A stretch of 32,262 nucleotides of DNA, taken from positions 1 through 32,262 of the forward strand of contig CALWJV010000010.1 of NCBI GenBank assembly GCA_944381115.1, read 5' to 3'. A model generated the notes under the pieces. It was not told the origin of the DNA, did not search any database, and saw only the letters and a program-made list of their open reading frames with translations. Of this stretch, positions 25,507-32,262 are shown piece by piece; the first letter of the stretch is position 1; each line of letters starts with the position of its first letter. Made by a program: the position numbers and the translations under genes. This stretch comes from an uncultured Clostridia bacterium (lineage in GTDB: Bacteria; Bacillota; Clostridia; Oscillospirales; CAG-272).

Positions 25507-27336
25507 ATGGTAAGAGAAGATTTAAGAAATATAGCGATAATTGCACACGTCGACCACGGAAAAACGACACTTGTTGACGAAATGTTAAAACAGGGCGGTG
25601 CGTACCGTGAAAATCAGGTCACCTCTGAAAGAGTTATGGACAGCGGAGATATTGAAAAGGAAAGAGGTATCACCATTCTTGCAAAAAACACTTCAATACA
25701 CTATAACGGTGTAAAGATCAACATTATTGATACCCCGGGGCACGCTGACTTCGGCGGTGAAGTCGAACGTATACTGAAAATGGTAAACGGCGTCCTTTTG
25801 CTTGTCGACGCCGCAGAGGGTCCGATGCCGCAGACACGTTTTGTTCTTGAAAGAGCACTTGAACTTGGACACAGGGTCATTGTTGTTATAAATAAGATCG
25901 ACCGGCCTGATGCGCGTTTAAATGAGGTTCAGGACGAGATTCTTGAACTTCTTTTGGAACTTAACGCCACAGATGAACAACTTGACAGCCCTATACTTTT
26001 TTGCTCCGGACGGGCAGGTACCGCTTCGCTTTCCGCAGATGTCCCGGGCAAAGACCTTGTTCCGCTTTTTGACAAAATCATAGACTATATTCCTGCTCCC
26101 GAAGGCGATAACGAAGGTCCGCTTCAACTCCTTGTTTCTTCCATAGATTACAATGATTTTGTGGGAAGGATAGGCATTGGAAGAATAGAACGCGGAAAAA
26201 TTCGTCAGAATCAGGACGTTGTCATTACAAATTACCATGATCCGGACAGTCCTCCTGTAAAAACAAGGATCGTTTCAATGTATCAATTTGAGGCCCTTCG
26301 CAGAGAACCTTGCGATTTTGCAGAAATGGGCGATATAATATGCTTCTCCGGTGCGGAAAATATTACTATCGGTGATACGATCTGCGATGTATCCACCATT
26401 GAACCTCTTCCTTTTGTAAAAATAAGCGAGCCTGTTATGGAAATGACATTCTCGGTAAATGACGGTCCGCTCGCCAGCCGTGAAGGTAAGAATGTAACTT
26501 CAAGACAAATACGCTCACGCCTTTACAGAGAAACATTGAAGGACGTCTCACTTAGAGTTAAAGATGGTGAATCGGCTGACAGTTTTCTCGTTGCGGGACG
26601 CGGAGAAATGCACCTCTCCATACTTCTCGAAACCATGCGAAGAGAAGGATATGAAGTATTGGTAAGTGCTCCGAGGGTACTCTTTAAAACAGGCGAAAAC
26701 GGTGAACGTACAGAACCTGCAGAAAGAGTTACCGCTGATGTTCCGGAAGAATATATGGGGGCTGTCATGGAAAAACTCGGCTCTCGCAAAGGTACCCTTA
26801 TTGACATGAAACTTCACGGTTCCCGTATGCGTATTGAATATTTGATTCCGGCACGTTGCCTGTTCGGTTACAGAAGTGAATTCCTTACAGACACAAAAGG
26901 AGAAGGTATACTCAATACAGTGTTTGACAAGTATATTCCATATCAAGGAGAGATCAGTACAAGATTTACCGGTTCGCTCGTTGCTTCCGAAGACGGAGAG
27001 GCTACCTCTTATGCACTTTACAGCGTTCAGGACAGAGGCGAATTGTTTATAACTACAGGAGATATTGTTTATATGGGAATGATTGTTGGCGAAAATCCCA
27101 AAGCAGGCGATATATGTGTAAATGTATGCAAACAAAAGCACCTTACTTCAATTCGTTCTTCCGGGGCTGATGAGAAACTTATTTTAACTCCTCCTCGTAA
27201 AATGGGGCTTGAAAAAGCTATTGAATTTATCGGGTCGGACGAACTTGTTGAAGTTACTCCGAAGAGCATCCGCCTGCGTAAAAGAATACTTGACACACAA
27301 ACAAGACTTAAAGCAGAGGCACGTTTGAAAAAATAA
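25507..27336 (+). CDS. typA: Ribosome-associated GTPase TypA/BipA
   Basis: A GTPase of about 609 residues related to EF-G that binds ribosomes and aids assembly and stress adaptation. The GTPase motifs are all seen: [10 protein letters not shown] (G1), ERGITI (G2), DTPGHADF (G3), NKIDRP (G4). The TypA-specific C-terminal parts follow, with [34 protein letters not shown] and the basic tail. The family usually begins with [19 protein letters not shown], which puts the start at the ATG 25507; a TTG 15 bp upstream at 25492 is only 1-2 bases from AAGGA and is less likely. The gene is intact and stands alone. Confidence 0.96.
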   Translation: MVREDLRNIAIIAHVDHGKTTLVDEMLKQGGAYRENQVTSERVMDSGDIEKERGITILAKNTSIHYNGVKINIIDTPGHADFGGEVERILKMVNGVLLLVDAAEGPMPQTRFVLERALELGHRVIVVINKIDRPDARLNEVQDEILELLLELNATDEQLDSPILFCSGRAGTASLSADVPGKDLVPLFDKIIDYIPAPEGDNEGPLQLLVSSIDYNDFVGRIGIGRIERGKIRQNQDVVITNYHDPDSPPVKTRIVSMYQFEALRREPCDFAEMGDIICFSGAENITIGDTICDVSTIEPLPFVKISEPVMEMTFSVNDGPLASREGKNVTSRQIRSRLYRETLKDVSLRVKDGESADSFLVAGRGEMHLSILLETMRREGYEVLVSAPRVLFKTGENGERTEPAERVTADVPEEYMGAVMEKLGSRKGTLIDMKLHGSRMRIEYLIPARCLFGYRSEFLTDTKGEGILNTVFDKYIPYQGEISTRFTGSLVASEDGEATSYALYSVQDRGELFITTGDIVYMGMIVGENPKAGDICVNVCKQKHLTSIRSSGADEKLILTPPRKMGLEKAIEFIGSDELVEVTPKSIRLRKRILDTQTRLKAEARLKK

Positions 27337-27414
27337 AAATTCCCTGTATTGATAAGTCCAAACAATGAAACGCGTGATCCTGCTCTTTGCTATAATAAAG
27401 AAAACTTTTAAATA

Positions 27415-27469
27415 AAAAAGCACCCTTTCGGAAATTTTCTGTATCTGAAAAATCCATAGGGTGCTTTTT
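27415..27469. terminator. Terminator after typA
   Basis: AAAAAGCACCCT and AGGGTGCTTTTT form a 12-bp stem around a 31-nt loop, followed by ATTT. It could also serve leftward genes. Confidence 0.75.
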
Positions 27470-27584
27470 ATTTACAATTTCTGATATGTCCGGCAAAACC
27501 TCATTTAAAAGTTTTTTAAAAATTTCATTAGAAATTACTATAATTATTACGAATCCGGTAATATCCTCTACAGGGTTGTTTTTT

Positions 27585-28319
27585 TTATTTTAAATTAACA
27601 ATCCAGATAAAATCTGCATCTCCCCAAACAATAATACGGAACATAAACCATATAGTATCAAGATAAATAAGTACTCCAAGTGTTAAACAAATGATCAAAG
27701 CCGCTTTATAACTTATCTTTTTTTCAATCAGTTCCATAAGGGGTGTAAAAATAAATTTCATAAGAACAAACACCGCCGAGGTGATCGCCACTGTTGTCGG
27801 AATACTTGTGTATTTGGTCAGGTTAAGCGGAATATTTGTATAGTTCCACAAAATTTTACCCGAAAGTTTTTCACAAAATGTTCCTACTGATATCTCCCCT
27901 ATCATAACCGCTGCCGCGATCACCAGACAATAAAAAACATATCTTATCGCTTTTTCAGAATCTTCCGTAAATACACGTTTATTCAAAATTCTGAATTTAT
28001 CCGGTGTCCCGCAAATTCCGTAAAGCGCTAATACACAAAGACCGTAAATACCAAGAAACGGAAGGTACATAAATCTGCTGTCTATAATTCCAACAGCGAA
28101 AATTCGAAATATATTTTCGCTCAGCCACCCTATAAAAGAACAAAATATCATCATTATCCCAAAATATACTGCAGGATAATCAAAAAACATAAATTTTACT
28201 TTTTCGCTCTTTTCTTCCGACAACCTGACATCACTGCCAACAATATTTTCTTTTTTTACATCTTCATCCGTAACCATTTCAATATCACACGAAACATTTT
28301 GGGTTGATTCGGTATTCAT
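27585..28319 (-). CDS. CmpB-like putative transporter membrane protein
   Basis: A 244-residue protein. After an acidic cytoplasmic N-terminus of about 50 residues come about five to six membrane helices. IGWLSENIFR, then LGIYGLCVLALYGICG, and GKILWNYTNIPLNL are the signature segments of the putative ABC-transporter type IV (CmpB) family, whose function is not proven. The start at 28319 was chosen since GGGAG lies nine bases before it; an ATG at 28349 would cover this site. No ATPase gene is nearby, so a transporter role is open. Confidence 0.75.
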   Translation of the reverse strand: MNTESTQNVSCDIEMVTDEDVKKENIVGSDVRLSEEKSEKVKFMFFDYPAVYFGIMMIFCSFIGWLSENIFRIFAVGIIDSRFMYLPFLGIYGLCVLALYGICGTPDKFRILNKRVFTEDSEKAIRYVFYCLVIAAAVMIGEISVGTFCEKLSGKILWNYTNIPLNLTKYTSIPTTVAITSAVFVLMKFIFTPLMELIEKKISYKAALIICLTLGVLIYLDTIWFMFRIIVWGDADFIWIVNLK

Positions 28320-28444
28320 CTCATTTACTCCCTTACAATTTTTATACAATTGTTCGTTTGATTTTTTATCATAAAATTATTACTTTATACTTTTATTTTA
28401 TAAACACACCGTAATTATTTCGATTTGACAATATTGTTTAGAAA

Positions 28445-30229
28445 TCACAGTTTATAGTCTATACCATAGAAATTTTCATAAATCTCTTTCCATATTCTTG
28501 AATTTTCATTCTGCAGGTACTGAACATTATCACTTGGACATAGTGAAGAATCCGGATATATCGGTTTTCCGACATGGACCGTATATTCCTGTACATAAAA
28601 ACCATCTTCTCCCATTATCTCACTGTTTTTCATTGTAATGAAGCAGGGCAGTACAGGTACATTATTTTTTACCGCAAACTTAAACGCTCCGTTTTTTGTC
28701 GGACGCGGCTTGCGGTAATTCCACCACATTGCCTGCTCGGGATAGACAAGTATAAAATGTCCGTCCTTCAAAATCTTATCTATGCTTCTGTTGAGTTTCT
28801 GAGCGGTTTTCAAATTAGATGAAAGAGGCAATGTATTACAGTTTCTCATAAAAAAGCCGTAAATACCCGGAAAATTAGTATAATTTCCCTCTCTTATGAT
28901 TCTGAAAAATTTACGCGATTTTTGTTTTGAATAAAAATAAGCAAGATGAATAGCAAAACTGTCAAAAGCATTAAAGTGGTTACATGTTATAATTGCACCG
29001 GATTTTAAATTTTCCCAGTTTTCTATTCCGACTATATCCTTGATTATCAGTTTTTTATCCTTCACAAGTTTATTTACGAAAAGTTTTGCTACCGCAAAGG
29101 ATATTTTGGTTTTTATCTTACTTATCCTTTTTTCACGCAGATAATCGACTTTATCAGGATAAAGAACTTTTGTTGGAGGATCATTTTCGGGGTCAATATC
29201 GTATACCCCCTCTTTTTCCATTTTTTCTATTTTTTCTAGAACCTCTTCTCTGTCTGCAGCCCTTTTTTTTCTTACAACTTTATAATATGCGTCTTCTCTT
29301 TCTGTTTCATTTATTGCAAGTTTTAAAAGATTGTCGCAAGATATTCTGTCCTTTTCCTTCTGTTCATCCGTATATGAGTCCAGGACCGCCTTTATTTCAT
29401 CATAAACAGGTGTAAGGGCTGCATACTTCCAAAAATATTCACCCATTCTGCAGTCAATGTAATGCCACGGCTTGGAAGTCATAATGTAATGAATAATGTT
29501 AATCTCTTCTTCTTTACAAGGTAAAACACCGAACATTTCTGTATTCCATGAACTGTCAAGCCAGTATACTCTATCCTGACAAAGTACATTCAGATAATCT
29601 TCGTCCTGTGTAACCACAAAATTATAGTCAAATAAAAGTTCGGTGAACTTCTGAGTGATTTTTCTTTCCCTGAACATATTACAGTTTATAAGGAGTACTC
29701 CGGCATTGAAGTAAAGTTCTCTGTTTATACCGCAAACTTTTTCAACGTACAGTCCGTATTCCTCTGTCTGAAGCATTACCTGTTCATGGCACACGCCAAC
29801 GGAATTATTTTTTATATCCGTATCGTAAAGTTTTGAAATATCCCCCAGCACTACAGTATCGCTGTCAATATAAATTGCCTTTTCAAGACTTGGAAACATA
29901 TCGGCAATAAACAGACGAAAATATGTGGTTTTTGTATAATAATCTCTTATCGGAAGAGATTCCTGAAAATATAAGAGTTCTTTTTCAATGCTTTCGAATG
30001 AAATTTTAAATGTTTCTGATTTAAATTCGTCAAATTTTTTCTTTGTCTGCTCTGAAATATCCGCAGATGAAAGAATATGAATATGATATTTCCGATTTTT
30101 ATCTGCGTTTTCTATAAGTGATCTTACAGACACCATTGCGTATTTAACAAAATTGTTATCACACGCATAAAATATATTTATTCTGCTTTCAATTTTATTT
30201 TTTTCTGTCTTTTCCGTTATTCTTTCCAC
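28445..30229 (-). CDS. Fused GT8 glycosyltransferase and PlsC-type acyltransferase
   Basis: A single protein of about 594 residues. The first 300 residues form a family-8 glycosyltransferase: NIFYACDNNFVKYAMVSVRSL, the metal-binding DxD in YIDSDTVVLGD, and HYIMTSKPWHY. After a charged linker (about 290-380) comes a PlsC/LPLAT acyltransferase: TCNHFNAFDSF with the NH(x4)D catalytic pair and YPEQAMWWNYRKPRP for substrate binding. Joining sugar and acyl transfer in one chain suggests synthesis or modification of a glycolipid; the product is not known. A TTG at 30259 lies inside the -10 box, so it cannot be the start; the GTG at 30229 is taken, with a GAGAAG upstream. Numbering of a few residues depends on this. 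Confidence 0.88.
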   Translation of the reverse strand: MERITEKTEKNKIESRINIFYACDNNFVKYAMVSVRSLIENADKNRKYHIHILSSADISEQTKKKFDEFKSETFKISFESIEKELLYFQESLPIRDYYTKTTYFRLFIADMFPSLEKAIYIDSDTVVLGDISKLYDTDIKNNSVGVCHEQVMLQTEEYGLYVEKVCGINRELYFNAGVLLINCNMFRERKITQKFTELLFDYNFVVTQDEDYLNVLCQDRVYWLDSSWNTEMFGVLPCKEEEINIIHYIMTSKPWHYIDCRMGEYFWKYAALTPVYDEIKAVLDSYTDEQKEKDRISCDNLLKLAINETEREDAYYKVVRKKRAADREEVLEKIEKMEKEGVYDIDPENDPPTKVLYPDKVDYLREKRISKIKTKISFAVAKLFVNKLVKDKKLIIKDIVGIENWENLKSGAIITCNHFNAFDSFAIHLAYFYSKQKSRKFFRIIREGNYTNFPGIYGFFMRNCNTLPLSSNLKTAQKLNRSIDKILKDGHFILVYPEQAMWWNYRKPRPTKNGAFKFAVKNNVPVLPCFITMKNSEIMGEDGFYVQEYTVHVGKPIYPDSSLCPSDNVQYLQNENSRIWKEIYENFYGIDYKL

Positions 30230-30258
30230 TTTGTCTTCTCTCTTATCTTTTTCATTCA

Positions 30259-30287
30259 ATTATAGTATTAATAATGATTTTTGTCAA
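30259..30287 (-). promoter_or_regulatory. Consensus promoter for the GT8-PlsC gene
   Basis: TTGACA (30282-30287), 17-bp spacer and TATAAT (30259-30264) on the minus strand. The transcription start should lie near 30252, just 20-25 nt before the GTG start at 30229. Confidence 0.85.
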
Positions 30288-30321
30288 TACTTTTTATACG
30301 CTTTTGACAATTTTATTGTAC

Positions 30322-30366
30322 CAAAAAAGAGCAAAAATATCAACCTACCGTTGATCATTTTCGCTC
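30322..30366 (-). terminator. Leftward terminator with no obvious gene feeding it
   Basis: On the minus strand GAGCGAAAATGATCAAC pairs, with small mismatches, with GTTGATATTTTTGCTC, followed by TTTTTT. A second hairpin CTCCGT-TTT-ACGGAG (30366-30380) lies just before. No minus-strand gene lies upstream, so it either ends a small RNA or guards the GT8 promoter from stray transcripts. Confidence 0.55.
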
Positions 30367-30395
30367 TCCGTAAAACGGAGTCTCAAAAAACAGAT

Positions 30396-30505
30396 TTCTA
30401 CAATATATTTTTTTATTCTACTTGATATTTTTTTGCTCTACAAACTGTAGAACTGTTAATTTCGGGGTTAAAACAAACCATTCTACACATAAACGTTTTT
30501 TCTAC
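30396..30505. repeat. Array of TTCTAC motifs upstream of the TauE/SafE genes
   Basis: TTCTAC or CTCTAC occurs at 30396, 30416 and 30436 (20 bp apart) and again at 30481 and 30500 (19 bp apart). The third copy is part of the palindrome TCTACA-AAC-TGTAGA (30437-30451). Spacing near two helical turns puts them on one face of the DNA, as for operators of a regulator. The -10 at 30531 lacks a -35, so activator control is possible. Confidence 0.55.
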
Positions 30506-30602
30506 TACGGGAATAAAATTAACAGAGCAGTATAATAATAGCGTTATGAAACTCTATATATTAAAATACTCTTAAAAAAGAATTAAAAAGGAACGTTTTA
30601 TC

Positions 30603-31001
30603 TTGGAAAATATTCTGCAAAAAAATAAAATAACAAGTAATTATTTTAGGTTATTTTTGTTAGCAATGACCGGTGCTTTGGCTGGATTTTTAAATGGTTT
30701 TTTGGGTAGCGGAGGTGGTATAATACTCATATTTGCAATGACATGGCTGTGTCCGAAAACCGAAACTAAAGAGCGTTTTGCAACTGCAGTTACGGCAATT
30801 CTCCCGCTTTCTGCGTTTTCTACATTTATATATTTAAAAAACGGAATTTTCAGTCTGTATGATTCATTAAAATTTTTAATTCCGGGCGCTGTTGGCGGAG
30901 TTTTCGGATCATATATTATGGGTAAGATTTCTCCTGAATTCTTAAAATTGATTTTTTCCGCTTTGATGGTCTTTGCCGGACTCAGGATCATTACACATTA
31001 A
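30603..31001 (+). CDS. TauE/SafE-family half-size membrane protein (first)
   Basis: A 132-residue protein with about four membrane helices. GALAGFLNGFLGSGGGIILIFAM is the conserved glycine-rich N-terminal segment of TauE/SafE anion exporters, and LKFLIPGAVGGVFGSYIMGKISPEFLKLIFSALMVFAGLRI completes one repeat. Full-length members have two such repeats in about 250 residues; this is only the first. The start is TTG with AAGGA ten bases upstream. The second half-size gene follows 132 bp downstream, so the two probably pair to form one transporter. The substrate (sulfite, sulfonates or others) is unknown. Confidence 0.8.
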   Translation: MENILQKNKITSNYFRLFLLAMTGALAGFLNGFLGSGGGIILIFAMTWLCPKTETKERFATAVTAILPLSAFSTFIYLKNGIFSLYDSLKFLIPGAVGGVFGSYIMGKISPEFLKLIFSALMVFAGLRIITH

Positions 31002-31133
31002 ATCATACTCCGGAAATTTTTATATATCAATACAAACAGTATTTTTTAACTAATTTTATTTCATAAAATTACATTTATAAAAGTCCTGAAATTAAATTCC
31101 TTACATTTAAAATTACTGTTTATAAGGAGGTTT

Positions 31134-31544
31134 ATGTTAATACTCGACATATTTGCAGCATTTTTTGCCTCAACTCTTGCTGCTCTCGGGGTTGGCGGAG
31201 GTGCTCTTTTAATTGTTTATCTTACTATTGTTTTAAATATGGAGCAGACCGCTGCTCAAGGAATAAATCTTTTGTTTTTTATAGTATCATCGCTTTTTGC
31301 TCTACCGTTCCATGTTATTAAAAAAAGAATAAATATTCCTATTGCGATTATTTTTTCCTCAGTAGGTATTTTAGGTGCGTGGATAGGATGTTTATTATCA
31401 GCAAAAATATCTCCTTCTATTGTGCGCTTTGTTTTCGGACTTATGTTGACCGTAGCCGGAGGCATTACTCTTTACAAAACACTTCATTTTTATTATTTAA
31501 AATTTAGGAAAAAACACATAAATTCAAGTTCAAAAATGACTTGA
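31134..31544 (+). CDS. TauE/SafE-family half-size membrane protein (second)
   Basis: A 136-residue protein of about four helices. It starts LDIFAAFFASTLAALGVGGGALLIVYL, the Gly-rich segment of the family, and ends with SIVRFVFGLMLTVAGGITLY and a basic tail. It has an excellent ribosome site, AAGGAGG three bases before the ATG. Although related to the protein at 30603 it is not a copy, as expected for two repeats of a transporter encoded apart. It is placed in the same direction and probably on the same transcript. No neighbouring sulfur metabolism gene is seen. Confidence 0.82.
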   Translation: MLILDIFAAFFASTLAALGVGGGALLIVYLTIVLNMEQTAAQGINLLFFIVSSLFALPFHVIKKRINIPIAIIFSSVGILGAWIGCLLSAKISPSIVRFVFGLMLTVAGGITLYKTLHFYYLKFRKKHINSSSKMT

Positions 31545-31569
31545 AATTGTTTGTTAGACTAAATATAAT
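31541..31569 (+). promoter_or_regulatory. Sigma-A promoter for the Asn/Gln-rich peptide
   Basis: TTGAAA (31541-31546), 17-bp spacer and TATAAT (31564-31569). The -35 overlaps the stop codon of the second TauE/SafE gene. The leader to 31742 would be about 165 nt. Confidence 0.6.
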
Positions 31570-31741
31570 TTTTCAGATCAAATATATGCGGAGGATTAAT
31601 TTTTCAACATTTTTGTGTATCTAAAACGTATAAATTCTTTGTTTTTACAGATACTATTTTTAACGAACGGCAGTGAAATTAATTTCATGGGCTTTTCGCA
31701 AAAACTATTTTAATCGCCATATGGCAAAAGAAAGGTATATT

Positions 31742-31903
31742 ATGAACTACAACCAAAATGAAAATCAGCAAAAACAGAACAAGGACAGTCAAAACAGCCG
31801 TAACAAAAACAGTCAAATCAATCAACAGAATAATCAGAATAATAACCAAAATAATTCAAGAAACAGTAAAAACAGCAACGATTCTCAAAACAGTAGAGAC
31901 TGA
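31742..31903 (+). CDS. Small Asn/Gln/Ser-rich low-complexity protein
   Basis: A 53-residue, very polar peptide (NYNQNENQQKQNKDSQNSRN, then repeated QNNQNN and NSRNSKNS), without any hydrophobic segment. Its start was set at 31742 because AAAGG lies some seven bases upstream; the frame extends further upstream without a clear start. Proteins like this occur in Clostridia, some perhaps spore-related, but no family can be assigned from composition. It has its own promoter. Confidence 0.6.
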   Translation: MNYNQNENQQKQNKDSQNSRNKNSQINQQNNQNNNQNNSRNSKNSNDSQNSRD

Positions 31904-32178
31904 ATTTTTCCCATTTGTTTGGCGTAGATACTCATAAAATATTTTAATCAATGTTCTAATATTTTTAACGGGTAAACTTGTGAAACTGCCATACAACATT
32001 TTTATTAATTTAAAACCGATAACATCTTAGTTAATTTTTTACTAAATTTCTTAAAATGAACAGAAGCAAAAAAACTGCATATATTATTTTCTGAAAATCA
32101 AACTCTGCATTAAAATGTTTTTGCTCCAATTTATAAAAAAAGACGGTCTCCTTTCGGAGTCCGTCTTTTTTTTGTTTT
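31904..32178. other. AT-rich region with terminator
   Basis: No gene is seen. It ends in the terminator at 32134-32170. Confidence 0.6.
32134..32170. terminator. Bidirectional terminator
   Basis: An A-run and AGACGG, with T then CTCC, pair with GGAG, T and CCGTCT followed by a T-run; the stem is about 15 bp with one T-T mismatch and a TTTC loop. It lies after the stop of the minus-strand gene at the edge and before the Asn/Gln-rich gene on the other side. Confidence 0.85.
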
Positions 32179-32262
32179 TTAAAACAGTTCGAATAATCCA
32201 CCGTCTCCTTCGACGAAGAAGTCTTGGTCTACGCCTTTTAGTTCATCTTCATTCATTGGGCT
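32179..32262 (-). CDS. C-terminal end of an acidic protein, cut by the window edge
   Basis: Twenty-seven codons and a stop: SPMNEDELKGVDQDF, then FVEGDGGLFELF. It is followed by a strong terminator, so it is likely the real end of a leftward gene that begins outside the window. Too short to identify. Confidence 0.55.
   Translation of the reverse strand, partial: SPMNEDELKGVDQDFFVEGDGGLFELF

Larger units (their letters stand above)
30260..30602. other. Intergenic region between GT8-PlsC and the TauE/SafE genes
   Basis: No gene. From left to right it contains the leftward GT8-PlsC promoter, tandem hairpins ending in a leftward T-run, an array of TTCTAC motifs, and an isolated TATAAT at 30531-30536 without a recognisable -35. 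Confidence 0.75.

Noticed and set aside
30396..30505. TTCTAC repeats as a CRISPR array
   Set aside because: Repeats are only 6 bp with about 14 bp between and are irregular; no cas genes are present.
32179..32262. Bacteriocin-like leader (MNEDELKGV and GDGG)
   Set aside because: The Gly-Gly is followed by only six residues and a stop, and a terminator follows; it is the C-terminus of an unseen gene.

Overview
The window comes from a low-GC, Gram-positive genome, most likely an anaerobic Clostridia member of the gut type. This rests on AT-rich intergenic DNA, strong AGGAGG-type ribosome sites, many TTGACA-17-TATAAT promoters, and host genes such as an LTA-synthase-like enzyme, comM/yifB, typA/bipA, a CmpB-family membrane protein and a DUF2812-type protein. 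No rRNA, tRNA or CRISPR array was recognised.

Left flank (1-4300): a surface-anchored repeat protein, an LTA synthase-like phosphotransferase and a P-loop nucleotide kinase. Right flank (19.5-32.3 kb): a decayed putP symporter, a DUF2812-like membrane protein, a SLOG/YpsA-like protein, comM, typA, a CmpB-like membrane protein, an unusual GT8-PlsC fusion, two half-size TauE/SafE proteins, an Asn/Gln-rich peptide and the tail of a gene at the edge.

Between them, about 14.9 kb (4636-19543) is an integrated mobilizable element that splits a transaldolase-like gene (fsa) in two. Rejoining the flanks at a 2-bp AA core restores an uninterrupted 215-residue protein. Joining the element ends gives a symmetric attP of about 44 bp centred on the same AA, as expected for the large serine recombinase at the left end. 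The element also has TnpW-like and TnpV-like proteins, MobC and a MOB-P-type relaxase, a candidate oriT, a self-cleaving LexA-like repressor with two operators, a DUF6809-like protein and an XRE regulator. All genes inside it lie on the minus strand.

The cargo is a surface-fibre module: TasA/camelysin-like exported proteins, a SipW-type signal peptidase with a large membrane domain, and a DUF5305-like membrane protein. A second, decayed copy of part of the module lies beside it. Upstream is a frameshifted TetR-type regulator and then a 234-bp segment bounded by perfect 23-bp inverted repeats, next to a tyrosine recombinase gene. The segment holds a good promoter now pointing at the fibre genes and a terminator pointing the other way. 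This is the architecture of an invertible on/off switch. The best candidate for an undescribed system is therefore a mobile, phase-variable TasA/SipW fibre cassette.

Several genes here are broken: fsa by insertion, putP by at least three frameshifts and two stops, tetR by one frameshift, one tasA-like gene at a TA repeat, and one DUF5305 copy by truncation. Single-base frameshifts could be sequence errors; the putP stops and the fsa insertion are not easily explained that way.
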